A DNA stretch of 64,000 nt, from the NCBI RefSeq assembly GCF_008629675.1, contig NZ_VWOX01000009.1:248001-312000 (forward strand), in the 5' to 3' direction. The notes under the pieces were generated by a model that searched no databases, had not been told where the DNA came from, and saw nothing but the letters and a program-made list of their open reading frames with translations. Shown here one piece after another: positions 27,687 through 36,701 of this stretch. A program made the position numbers and the translations under genes. This DNA comes from Roseiconus nitratireducens. GTDB lineage: Bacteria; Planctomycetota; Planctomycetia; Pirellulales; Pirellulaceae. Position 1 is the stretch's first letter. Each line of letters begins with the position of its first letter.

Positions 27687-28928
27687 TTACTGGTTCAACG
27701 CTTCTTCGATCGTTTCCTTGGATGCCTTGGTACCCAGGGCCCCCCAAAGACCGTAAGGACTTTCCCGACCGGCACCACCGTTCGTTCCGCGACCGTCGCC
27801 GTTGTCCCGGCCGTACGGCACGTGATTCTGGTCGCCGGATTCGATCGAGTCGGTAATGAACGTCACCGCACCATCGCCCATCAGGATGTGGGCACCACCT
27901 TGGTGGAAGCTGGATGCACAGTACGCACCACTCCGTCCGTGCCAACGCTGGATGTTGTAGCTGTTGGGCGGAGTGATCGTTTGGAACGTACTGAATTCAG
28001 GCCGACCATCCGACCAACGACGTCCACGACCGTGGTTCGGGTTGGACTCGTAGCAAGGCTTCGGGTCACACGTACTCAAACCACCAGTTGACGTGTTGGT
28101 GTTGATGTACGACGGACGCTCGGGATCCAGATACTGCTTCCAGTTGGATGGAGGCAGATCCCAAACGGCGTTGTCGGCAGCCATTTCGGTACCGGCCGCA
28201 CGCAGCGTGTTGTCGTTGACGATGTTCTCGCCACACATGATTGTGTTCGAGAGGCCGTCGGTGATGTCACGGAACTTGGTGAAGTGACGTGCGCGGAAGA
28301 CACCGCGTGCCCAACGTGCCGTCGCTTCCTCACCCCAGCTTCCGTCCGTCTGCGAACGACCCTGATCGTCGAATCCACCGTGAGCCTGTTCGAAGATCGC
28401 GTCCCCGGCACAAGCTGAGTAGTTGGTGAAGGCGACCCGGTTGAAGGTCGGCTCGGTGCCGTCGCTGGGACAGCGATACATCGGCACTTGCGTCAACCAA
28501 GGCTGATAGTCTTCGTGCCACGGATTGGGTCCCATCGGCGGGAAGATCGGCTGACCAGCCGACGTCCGCGTGGTGCCGTCGCGTTTCAGGTCCAGGGGAT
28601 TGGAAATCTGTTCCCACAAACCCTGCTGCTCCATGAACGGCAGGCTGCCCACCGTCCAGCTGAGCCAAAAGTAGTTGCTGAGGTCGCCGTTGCCGGTGCA
28701 GTCTTTCGTACCGCCGGCATTCATCGGCAGGTTCTTGTAGGCCGAGTGGTAGTTGTGCAATGCCAACCCGATCTGCTTGAAGTTATTGCTGCACGACATC
28801 CGCCGGGCCGCTTCACGCGCCGCTTGGACCGCTGGCAATAACAGGCCGACAAGAATACCAATGATGGCAATCACGACTAGCAACTCGACGAGGGTAAAAC
28901 CCTCTCGACGAGGTGTAGAACGTCTCAT
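27687..28928 (-). CDS. DUF1559 prepilin-like protein
   Basis: 413 residues from ATG at 28928, which has GGAG six bases upstream; a TTG-initiated extension to 28940 contains that ribosome site and is unlikely. The N-terminus RREGFTLVELLVVIAIIGIL has the type IV pilin cleavage motif and helix, then LPAVQAAREAARRMSCSNNFKQIGLALHNYH, the DUF1559 hallmark. The C-terminal part has the usual SNTIMCGEN, GAYCASSFHQGGAHILMGDGAV and FI-T-D-S features. These proteins are exported and abundant in planctomycetes; their job is unknown. A clear terminator follows. Confidence 0.95.
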   Translation of the reverse strand: MRRSTPRREGFTLVELLVVIAIIGILVGLLLPAVQAAREAARRMSCSNNFKQIGLALHNYHSAYKNLPMNAGGTKDCTGNGDLSNYFWLSWTVGSLPFMEQQGLWEQISNPLDLKRDGTTRTSAGQPIFPPMGPNPWHEDYQPWLTQVPMYRCPSDGTEPTFNRVAFTNYSACAGDAIFEQAHGGFDDQGRSQTDGSWGEEATARWARGVFRARHFTKFRDITDGLSNTIMCGENIVNDNTLRAAGTEMAADNAVWDLPPSNWKQYLDPERPSYINTNTSTGGLSTCDPKPCYESNPNHGRGRRWSDGRPEFSTFQTITPPNSYNIQRWHGRSGAYCASSFHQGGAHILMGDGAVTFITDSIESGDQNHVPYGRDNGDGRGTNGGAGRESPYGLWGALGTKASKETIEEALNQ

Positions 28929-29466
28929 CTGACACTCCAAAAAAAAAGGAAAAGGAAAACCGCTTGCGCGGCAACGTAGTAGGGTAACCCCTAATGAACG
29001 GTAACTGCCCGTAAAAACCGCCTAGACGACAAAAATTCGGCCGATAACACTCGCTGGGAGTACCAGAAGTATCGGCGCCGGTCAATCGAACCAGCCATCT
29101 AATCCAGATCCACCGAACGACCGCCCCCCCCTCACAAAGGGGAGCTCGATCGATCCATACTTGCCTATCGCTCTCCGCCACCCGTCCACCCGGGGGAACC
29201 GGAATGGCTTTCTGGGTGAGTGACGGCTTTGCAATCGTCACTTTCAGGCTGGCTGATCTCGAGATCGCTACCCAGGATCAACGACGCCCAAGATCCTTGG
29301 CGAAGTCAAATCGCCCGCGACATCCTGCGCTGACGATCTAGCACTCCAATGCCCCGAGACTTAAACCGACGGAAAAACGTCAAACGAACCGAACGAAAAT
29401 TTGACAAGAAGCGAAAAGAAGACGTGGCCCCGAGGAGCAAATGCTCACTCCGCCTCAAACCACCCG
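28929..29466. other. Gap between DUF1559 and a small lipoprotein, no gene seen
   Basis: 538 bp. It should contain the promoter of the DUF1559 gene just upstream of 28928. A weak hairpin (GAGCA/TGCTC with flanking GAG/CTC) near 29430-29450 could end the small lipoprotein transcript but lacks a convincing T tract. No palindromic element of the kinds seen elsewhere is present. Confidence 0.4.
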
Positions 29467-29670
29467 TCAGTTTCCTTCTTGACGCATCCGCTGATTCTGC
29501 TTGTTGTACTCTTCCATGTAATTCTCAGCCTCGGCTTCTTCCTCGGCGGTCATCGGGGCCGCTTGAGACGAGTCGTAAGTGGCTTCGCCACCGCTACCGC
29601 CGCAACCGGGCAGAGCAGCAAAGACAGCCAGAGCGGCAAACGCAGACGGTAAAATGAAACGTCGCTTCAT
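29467..29670 (-). CDS. Small lipoprotein
   Basis: 67 residues from ATG at 29670, with GGAG seven bases upstream. The signal MKRRFILPSAFAALAVFAAL ends in the lipobox LPGC (Cys23). The mature part is about 45 residues, Gly/Ser-rich then very acidic and Gln-rich (MTAEEEAEAENYMEEYNKQN), predicted helical. Tiny lipoproteins of this form are often found next to DUF1559 genes in planctomycetes, and here one lies 540 bp upstream of such a gene on the same strand. Role unknown. Confidence 0.8.
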   Translation of the reverse strand: MKRRFILPSAFAALAVFAALPGCGGSGGEATYDSSQAAPMTAEEEAEAENYMEEYNKQNQRMRQEGN

Positions 29671-29888
29671 CAATAAGCTCCAAAAGGATAAATGCTGGAC
29701 GAGAAAACCGTTTGCCCCTAATCGGGCAATCGGACGCCTAGGAAGGGCTTAAGCAGCCGATTTTCATCCATTAAATTGGCATCGTCAACAAGTTGGGGGG
29801 GCGACCGACGGTTTTGTTGAGACAAAACAAATTTTTGTCGGGCCGAAACCTGCGGTCATTGAGTCCCTTATTCTTTTCATTGATTTTG

Positions 29889-32800
29889 ATGTCCAAACCC
29901 AACCCCTCAGCTCCGATCGGATCACGGATTGGGGCGTTGTTGTTGGGCCTGTCGCTCTGCGGGGTCGGCTGTGACCGCGACGATTCAACCGGCGGATACC
30001 CGCGTTCGCGGGACGACCGGCCGAGCGTCTCCGTACCACCGACAACGGAATCCGACGAGGCTGAGCACGCTGCGAACGCGGCAACCGATCACCTGAGCCA
30101 AGCCGTTGCCGCGTTCCGACGCGGTGATTGGTCAACCGCCGAAGCGGCCCTCCGCCGCCATCTGCTGGCCCGCCCCGGTGACGCCGCCGCGCTCGAACTT
30201 GCCGGCGATCTGGCGTCCCGCCAGGGAGATGCCGCGAAAGCGGCGGCGATGTATCAAGCCGCGCTGGATGCCCAAGCCAGCCTGCCGGCCGAACGCCGGC
30301 AAAGCCTGATGGAAAAGCACGCCACGCACCTGATGGCCGACGGCCGCGCGTTGGACAGCTTGGCGGCCCTGCAACAGCAGGTCGCCCAATATCCCAACGA
30401 TCCCGAAGGCCGGACGGATTTGATCGGCTTGGCGGCGGTGCTGGGTGTCGTCGACGCGGCCCTGCCTTCGATGCGTTGGCTGGTCCAACACGGTCGTGGC
30501 GATCCAGACACGCTGCTGGTGCTCGCGCAACCACGCAGCGCCCAACCCGATGGCGAATTCTGTCGCAAACTGCTGCGGATTCGGCCCGACGATCTCCGTC
30601 CGACCTACGGGTTGGCGCGATTGGACGCCCTGAAATTGGATTGGCAACAGGTTGCCAAGCAGTTGCGCCCCGTCGTCGCCCAGCACCCGAACTTCCTTCC
30701 CGCTTACACGCTGCTGGGCCAAGCGTTGGTGGAATTGAATCGGAGTGAAGAGTTCCAGGAGTGGCGAGAACAGGCTCCGACCGAGGCAGCCTCGGATCCC
30801 GATTACTGGCGCGTCGCGGGTTGGTGGGCGCAACAACAAAACGATCATGATTCGGCCGCCCGCGCCTTCTGGGAAGCGTTCCGACGTGACAATGCGGTCG
30901 ACCTGGAAACGCTCTCCGGATTGTCACTGAGCTTGCAGCAGATCGGGCGCGGGGACGATGCCGAAGCGATCTCCGATTCGATTCGCAGAAGCGCCGCACT
31001 CCGCAACGCGCTCAAGACGCATCTGGAACGCAAAGAGCGTTCTCAATCCGCGGCCATGAGCGTTGCCGACGCGATGAACGACTTGGGACGACTGTGGGAA
31101 GCCGTCAGTTGGGCGCGATTCGCCGCCACGCTGCCCGAGGATCGCCTGGCCGACCTGCGAGATCGCTACATGGCGCTGCATAAAAAACTGAATGCCCAGA
31201 CGCCTTGGCAAATCGACGATGCAAAGCTCGCCTCGCTGGAACTCGGTGACCTGCCGGAGTATCGCTGGAGCGACGGCGACTCCCTGAAAGCTCCCCGGCG
31301 CCAAGTCAGCTCCGGAAACATCGTCTTCGCAGATCAGGCGATCCAGCGAGGATTGATCCACACCTGCGAAGTTGCCCCGGAAGCCGAGACGGAAGGTCAC
31401 TGGATCTACCAAAGCGTTGGCGGTGGTATCGGTGTGATCGATTATGACTTGGACGGCTGGCCCGACGTCGCCGCGGCGATGTTGGATGGCACGCCCCTCC
31501 AGGAGGATTCTTCCCCCAATCGTCTGTTTCGCAACCGGGACGGACAGTTCACCGAATCGGGGCCGGCTGCGGGCTATGTCGACACCGGTTTTGGACAGGG
31601 GATCGCCGTGGGCGATTTCAACAACGACGGTTTTCCGGACCTGCTGGATGCCAACATCGGTTCCAATCGGCTGTATCAAAACAACGGCGACGGCACCTTC
31701 ACCGAAGTCACCCAGTCGGCCGGTTTGTCCGGCGCGGTCTGGACGTCTTCGGCGGTGATTGCGGATATCGACGGAGACGGCAACGCCGATCTGTTCGAGG
31801 CAGATTACTGCGCTGGCACGGCGCCTTATGAACAACGGTGCGAAACCGGCAGGAAGAAAACGGGCACCTGCCCTCCGCTGAAGTTTGATGCCGAACTCGA
31901 TCGCGTCTGGCGGGGCCGCGGCGATGGGACCTTTGCCGACGCCTCCGCAGAATGGATGCAACAGGCTTCGCCTGGGCGAGGCTTGGGGGTGGTTGCCGGC
32001 AACTTCGATGAGCGCCCCGGCTTGGATCTGTACGTGGCCAACGACATGACCGTCAATCACCTCTGGTCGGCCGATGCCCGAGTGGACGGGCAGGCGGACG
32101 AACTGGTGGATGGACCGGCGGACGGTTTCCGGTTGGTGGACCTGGGAGCGATCCGCGGACTGGGGTTCAGCGGTCAATCGATGTCGCAAGCGTCGATGGG
32201 CATCGCCGCCGGAGACCCCGACCGGGACGGCGATGTCGACTTTTTCCTGACCCACTTTGCCGATGATCACAACACTTTCTACGAACAAACCGGCCCCGGA
32301 GTCTGGAGCGACCGGACGTACCAGACCGGTCTGTCCGCCCCGTCGATCAAGTTGCTGGGTTTTGGCACCGCGTTCTGCGATTTTGACAACAACGTGCTGT
32401 TGGAATTGATCATTGCCAACGGCCACGTGGACGACGTGGACCGGGACGGGATCACCTACCGCATGCGACCCCAGTTGTTTCAACAGGCCGGCGATGGCCG
32501 CTGGAACGAAGCCGATCGCGAATCGCTCGGGCAGTATTTTGATGGCGATCACCTGGGACGCGCCCTGGTGACGATTGACGTCAACCGAGACGGACGATCC
32601 GACGTCGCCGTCACGCACCTGTACGAACCGGTTGCTCTGCTGGTCAACCAAACACCCGACGTGGGCGGATCGGTCCAATTAACGCTCAAGTCCACCGCGG
32701 GACATCGTGACGCCATCGGTGCCAGCGTCCGTGCCCAAGTCGGTTCAACGTCCACGTTCGCCCCGCTGACCGCCGGAGACGGGTACATGTGCAGCGACCA

Positions 32801-32951
32801 ACGCGTTCTGAAAATTGGAACGTTTGATCAGGATCAGCTACAGCACGTCACGGTCCGTTGGGCGTCGGGGCACGAAGAAGATTTCGGCACGCTTCAAGCC
32901 GGCAAGGAGTACCTGTTGGTTGAAGGAGCGGGGCAAGCACATGAGTATTGA
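29889..32951 (+). CDS. TPR + FG-GAP + ASPIC/UnbV lipoprotein (paralogue B)
   Basis: 1020 residues from ATG at 29889, chosen because the lipoprotein signal (ALLLGLSLCGVGC, Cys28) starts there. TPR-like repeats fill about residues 50-450 (AVAAFRRGDWSTAEAALRRH, LELAGDLASRQGDAAKAAAM). VCBS/FG-GAP calcium loops follow (DYDLDGWPDV, DFNNDGFPDL, DIDGDGNADL, DPDRDGDVDF, DVNRDGRSDV). The C-terminus is ASPIC/UnbV (HRDAIGASVRAQ, GDGYMCSDQR, VRWASGHEEDF). A cysteine-containing insert, CAGTAPYEQRCE followed by TCPPLKFDAELDRVWRG, is shared closely with paralogue E but not with A, so B and E form one subtype. Confidence 0.9.
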   Translation: MSKPNPSAPIGSRIGALLLGLSLCGVGCDRDDSTGGYPRSRDDRPSVSVPPTTESDEAEHAANAATDHLSQAVAAFRRGDWSTAEAALRRHLLARPGDAAALELAGDLASRQGDAAKAAAMYQAALDAQASLPAERRQSLMEKHATHLMADGRALDSLAALQQQVAQYPNDPEGRTDLIGLAAVLGVVDAALPSMRWLVQHGRGDPDTLLVLAQPRSAQPDGEFCRKLLRIRPDDLRPTYGLARLDALKLDWQQVAKQLRPVVAQHPNFLPAYTLLGQALVELNRSEEFQEWREQAPTEAASDPDYWRVAGWWAQQQNDHDSAARAFWEAFRRDNAVDLETLSGLSLSLQQIGRGDDAEAISDSIRRSAALRNALKTHLERKERSQSAAMSVADAMNDLGRLWEAVSWARFAATLPEDRLADLRDRYMALHKKLNAQTPWQIDDAKLASLELGDLPEYRWSDGDSLKAPRRQVSSGNIVFADQAIQRGLIHTCEVAPEAETEGHWIYQSVGGGIGVIDYDLDGWPDVAAAMLDGTPLQEDSSPNRLFRNRDGQFTESGPAAGYVDTGFGQGIAVGDFNNDGFPDLLDANIGSNRLYQNNGDGTFTEVTQSAGLSGAVWTSSAVIADIDGDGNADLFEADYCAGTAPYEQRCETGRKKTGTCPPLKFDAELDRVWRGRGDGTFADASAEWMQQASPGRGLGVVAGNFDERPGLDLYVANDMTVNHLWSADARVDGQADELVDGPADGFRLVDLGAIRGLGFSGQSMSQASMGIAAGDPDRDGDVDFFLTHFADDHNTFYEQTGPGVWSDRTYQTGLSAPSIKLLGFGTAFCDFDNNVLLELIIANGHVDDVDRDGITYRMRPQLFQQAGDGRWNEADRESLGQYFDGDHLGRALVTIDVNRDGRSDVAVTHLYEPVALLVNQTPDVGGSVQLTLKSTAGHRDAIGASVRAQVGSTSTFAPLTAGDGYMCSDQRVLKIGTFDQDQLQHVTVRWASGHEEDFGTLQAGKEYLLVEGAGQAHEY

Positions 32952-32962
32952 ACAGGAAATAT

Positions 32963-33292
32963 TTCACCTTCCCGCTCGCCCCACACGGAGGTCGCTCAGT
33001 TTGTTTCACCCTCCCGCTTAGCCCGCTCGGAGGTTGTACAGTTTGGTTTTCACCCTCCCGCTTGGAGGTCGTGCAGCTTTTAATCACCCTCCCTCCGGGA
33101 GGGTCGCGGAGGAGCCCCGCGACGACGCGGGGAGGGTTGTCCGGCCCGATTGATTTCAGTGGGTTCACGAACACACCCTCCCCAAAGGCTCGTGCCTCGC
33201 CTTTGACCCTCCCGGAGGGAGGGTCAATTTCAGAAAAGCATGCTTTTTCCTGGCTCGGAAAGCTGCACGACCTCCTTGCGGGAGGGTGAAGT
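32963..33292 (+). repeat. Palindromic element, copy C, with nested outer arms
   Basis: The core (about 33084-33227) has the CCCTCCCTCCGGGAGGG palindrome, arm GCGGAGGAGCCCCGCGACGA, spacer with GTCCGGCCCGATTGATTTCA, arm CCAAAGGCTCGTGCCTCGCC and right palindrome. Outside it, a longer inverted repeat is present: GGAGGTCGTGCAGCTTT on the left (33064-33080) is answered by AAGCTGCACGACCTCC on the right (33260-33275), and each is capped by CACCCTCCCGC or its complement. Two more tandem left modules start at 32963 and 33005. It begins 12 bases after paralogue B's stop. Confidence 0.85.
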
Positions 33293-33386
33293 GACTTTGG
33301 TAGCCGAAAAACTCGGCATTTAAATTAAGGCCACATCGACTCGGCAACACTTTCTTTTCAATCACCAGGATCGATGAGCGCAACAA

Positions 33387-36300
33387 ATGATCCGATACGC
33401 CTTTCTTGGCGCCACGCTGATCGGCTTGACCGCCGGCTGTGGACGCGAGGATTCCGACGCAACCGCGGAAGCCCTGCTGCGTCGCAAACGCCAACGGGAA
33501 TCCGCCGAATTGGTCCGCCCCCAGACCATCGACCAACAAATCCAGACGGCTGAAAGCTACCTGGCCGATGACAATCTGGTGGCCGCCCGGCAGTCGATCA
33601 CGGGGCTGCAGGGACAGCATCCCGACGACCCCCGCGTGATCTTGCTGGCTGCCCGGATCCAAGCGGCGGCCGGTCAAACGCAGCAGGCCGTTGACACGCT
33701 GGCCCCCTTGGAACGTTCCGACGACACCGATCTGCAGCAGCAGGCGTTGTGGACCGCGGGCCAATGGCTGATCGATGCCCAGCAGTACGACGCAGCGCGT
33801 CAAAAACTGGATGAACTGCTGCATCGAATCGTCGCCGACCGCTCGTTGACGCACGACCAGCGCGTTGAGGCGGTCGTCCCCGTTCACCGCAAACTGGCTT
33901 CGCTCTTGAACAACCAGGGACGGCGGATCGAAGCGGGCATGCACCTGCGCGCCCTGGCTTGGATGGATCGGATCAGCGAAAAGGAATTGTTCGCGATGAT
34001 CACTTACAGCGATCCGTTCATCGATCTGTCGATCCCCAAGCCCGTCTTTGGGAATCGGTTGCCGCCCGCGGCGCTGGCCGAGGCCAAACGACTCCGGGCC
34101 GACGGAGACGTTCAACAGGCCGCAAGCTTAACCGAGCGATTGGCCCAAGCCCACCCGGACTCGACGGCCATCGCTGCCTTCCTGGGTCGCGTGTACTCCG
34201 ACCTGCAAGACCAGCAGCAGCTCGATCGGTGGCGGCGTGATCTCCCAACGGGTATCGAACGCGAACCGGAATACTGGCACGCGTTGGGTCTGTTGATGCA
34301 ACGTCGGCAACAACACGATTCCGCGGTGAGATGTTTTGCCGAGTGTGTTCGTCGGGATCCCACGGATCGATTCGCCTATGCGGCAATGGCCGGTTCGCTG
34401 CGATCGGTCGGCGATGAAGCGGCTGCCCAATGCGCCGAGGAAAGGGTGCAGTGGCTCTCGGAAATCGCCGACATCGCCAAGCAGATCGGCCGCGAACCCG
34501 GAACTCCCCAACAGCTCCGTCGGATGGCCGACCTGCTGACATCACTCGACCGCCCACTCGAAGCCGCCGGTTGGCGACGGCTCGCCGGCGATACCTCCGA
34601 ACCGCCGCCTGCCATCGATCCGACGGGGCCACCGGGGCCGACCGGATCGGTAGCGAAACCGGAACCAAATCTGGCGGCAAGCAAAGCGTTCGACGCGACC
34701 TTGGACGATCCCTGGGACCCGTCGACGCCACTCCAGCAGTGGCAGCAATTGGTGACCTGCGGGATCGACCTGGACCGCTACCCGCTGCCAACTCCACCGA
34801 CGAATCAACCGTCCGCTGACGCGCCCCAACCTGCCGATCTAGCCAGCGAAGGACCGCCGTTGGATCTCTGTGACGTTGCCGATGCCGTCGGTCTGAACTT
34901 TCAATACGACAACGGTGACGACCCCAGCGATGACAAGATCCTGATCCACCAATTGACCGGCGGCGGCATCGGTGTCATCGACTTTGACCTGGACGGCTGG
35001 CCGGACCTGTACCTGACCCAGGGCGGCGGCGATGCCTTTGTCGCTGACGGTTCTGACCCGAATCGACTGTTCCGCAACCTTGCCGGCACACACTTTGACA
35101 GTGTCGAAGCCAGCTCGCAAACCGATGATCGCGGCTACGGCCAAGGGGTTGCCGTCGCGGATCTCAACCAGGACGGTTTCCCCGATCTTGTCGTCGCCAA
35201 CGTGGGACCGAATCTGATCCTCTTCAATCAAGGCGATGGGACCTTCGTGCGGCAAGAACTGAAGGGGATTGCCAGCCAGGGTGATTGGACCACCTCGCTC
35301 GCCGCAGGTGATCTGTCCGGTGACGGGCTGCCGGAAGTCGTCGCAATCAACTACATCGATGATCCCACGGCGCTGGATCATCCCTGCACTCGGGAATCCG
35401 CCTACTGCAATCCGGCACGGTTTCGCGCCGCGGCCGATCAAGTTTGGCAGGTCGCCACCGACGGAACGCTTCACTCTTGGGATGGTTGTCGTGGCATGCC
35501 CGACATGCCCAGCTTCGGATTCGGTGTGGTGTTGACCAACCTGGACGACTCGGCGGGCAATGACCTGTACATCACCAACGACACTCGCGCCAACCATTTT
35601 TGGCGCAGTCGCCCCGACGAAGCTTCGGGAGAGTATCGGTTGAGCGAAAATGCGTTGATCTCCGGATGCGGCGTGGGGCCGGCCGGCGCACCCCAGGGAA
35701 GCATGGGAATCGCTTGCAGCGACTTCGACGGCAACGGCACGCCGGATCTGTACATCACCAACTTTTGGAACGAACCGTCGGATTGCTATCTGCAACAAAC
35801 CGCGGGTCTGTTTGTCCCCGCAAGTCGAACCCAAGGCGCCTACGAGGTCAGCCGCAAAACGGTGGGATGGGGCACGGTCGCCGCCGATTTTGATCATGAC
35901 GGCTGGGCAGACCTTGCCGTTCTCAATGGGCACGTCCAGGACAACCGCCATCGTGGCCAGCCCTACGCGATGCAGCCCCAACGGATGCGCGGCAGTGCGG
36001 CCGGCTTTCACCCCCTGGAGCCGCAAAGCGATGACGACGCGTACTGGTCCACGCCTCGCCAGGGCCGAACGTTGGCGGCGTTGGATTACAACCGCGACGG
36101 CAAAGTGGATCTGGTCGCGAATCATTTGGATTCCCCGGCCGCGCTGCTGGAGAACCGGACGCGGTCGGGCCATTGGGTCCGCTTGGAATTGGTGGGCGTG
36201 GTCGGCGAACGGGATGCGGTCGGAGCGGTCGCCCGCATCGAAGCGGCGGGTCATCAATGGACCACGCGTGTTACCGGCGGTGACGGATTTCTGTGCCGTC

Positions 36301-36467
36301 ATGAATCCGTGCTGAATGTCGGAGTCGGCGACGCAACCCTCATCGACTCGCTGGAGATCACTTGGCCGTCCGGACAGCGGCAAACGTTTTCCCAGTTGCC
36401 GGCCGATGGGCAGTACTTGATTGTCGAGGGTCAACCAACGGCCGAACCACGTCCACAGCCTGAGTAG
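33387..36467 (+). CDS. TPR + FG-GAP + ASPIC/UnbV lipoprotein (paralogue C)
   Basis: 1026 residues. ATG at 33387 begins a short lipoprotein signal (AFLGATLIGLTAGC, Cys18). Helical TPR-like repeats occupy about 50-390, then a Pro/Gly-rich linker (PTGPPGPTGSVAKPEP), then VCBS/FG-GAP loops (DFDLDGWPDL, DLNQDGFPDL, DFDGNGTPDL, DFDHDGWADL, DYNRDGKVDL) and a C-terminal ASPIC/UnbV domain (ERDAVGAVARIE, GGDGFLCRHES, ITWPSGQRQTF). It shares INYIDDP with paralogue D (IEINYIDDPEAY), placing C with D and A. It lies head-to-tail with paralogue B and convergent to paralogue D. Confidence 0.9.
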   Translation: MIRYAFLGATLIGLTAGCGREDSDATAEALLRRKRQRESAELVRPQTIDQQIQTAESYLADDNLVAARQSITGLQGQHPDDPRVILLAARIQAAAGQTQQAVDTLAPLERSDDTDLQQQALWTAGQWLIDAQQYDAARQKLDELLHRIVADRSLTHDQRVEAVVPVHRKLASLLNNQGRRIEAGMHLRALAWMDRISEKELFAMITYSDPFIDLSIPKPVFGNRLPPAALAEAKRLRADGDVQQAASLTERLAQAHPDSTAIAAFLGRVYSDLQDQQQLDRWRRDLPTGIEREPEYWHALGLLMQRRQQHDSAVRCFAECVRRDPTDRFAYAAMAGSLRSVGDEAAAQCAEERVQWLSEIADIAKQIGREPGTPQQLRRMADLLTSLDRPLEAAGWRRLAGDTSEPPPAIDPTGPPGPTGSVAKPEPNLAASKAFDATLDDPWDPSTPLQQWQQLVTCGIDLDRYPLPTPPTNQPSADAPQPADLASEGPPLDLCDVADAVGLNFQYDNGDDPSDDKILIHQLTGGGIGVIDFDLDGWPDLYLTQGGGDAFVADGSDPNRLFRNLAGTHFDSVEASSQTDDRGYGQGVAVADLNQDGFPDLVVANVGPNLILFNQGDGTFVRQELKGIASQGDWTTSLAAGDLSGDGLPEVVAINYIDDPTALDHPCTRESAYCNPARFRAAADQVWQVATDGTLHSWDGCRGMPDMPSFGFGVVLTNLDDSAGNDLYITNDTRANHFWRSRPDEASGEYRLSENALISGCGVGPAGAPQGSMGIACSDFDGNGTPDLYITNFWNEPSDCYLQQTAGLFVPASRTQGAYEVSRKTVGWGTVAADFDHDGWADLAVLNGHVQDNRHRGQPYAMQPQRMRGSAAGFHPLEPQSDDDAYWSTPRQGRTLAALDYNRDGKVDLVANHLDSPAALLENRTRSGHWVRLELVGVVGERDAVGAVARIEAAGHQWTTRVTGGDGFLCRHESVLNVGVGDATLIDSLEITWPSGQRQTFSQLPADGQYLIVEGQPTAEPRPQPE

Positions 36468-36556
36468 AGTGCTTGATCGCTTGGTGTTGCACGCGTCGTT
36501 CAAACCCAGACGGAGGCTGTCGCGCCTTCGGGGCTGGCGGTGGTGGTGGACTCTGA

Positions 36557-36659
36557 CCGGTGGGCAAGCCCACCGGCAGGGAGCTTTCGGCCCTCCGGGC
36601 CTGTGATGGCCCCAGTCCCGGAGGGACGACAGACCAATGCCGGCGGGCTTGCCCGCCGG
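36557..36659. repeat. Second palindrome family: two TT/AA-centred palindromes around a core
   Basis: CCGGTGGGC and GCCCACCGG pair around AA at 36557-36576, and CCGGCGGGC and GCCCGCCGG pair around TT at 36640-36659. Between them is a spacer with CAGTCCCGGAGGGACGACAG (36613-36632). A sister copy of that last motif, CAGTCCCGAAGGGACGACAG, is at 36681-36700, abutting the stop of paralogue D. The layout copies that of the larger palindromic element with different stem sequences. Confidence 0.75.
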
Positions 36660-36701
36660 ATAGCGACCTCCGCACTCCCCCAGTCCCGAAGGGACGACAG
36701 C

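Noticed and set aside
30924..32678. Long minus-strand open frames opposite paralogue B (and similar ones opposite C, D and E)
   Set aside because: The FG-GAP coding strand is GC-rich with few antisense stops; the antisense translations lack domains and signals.
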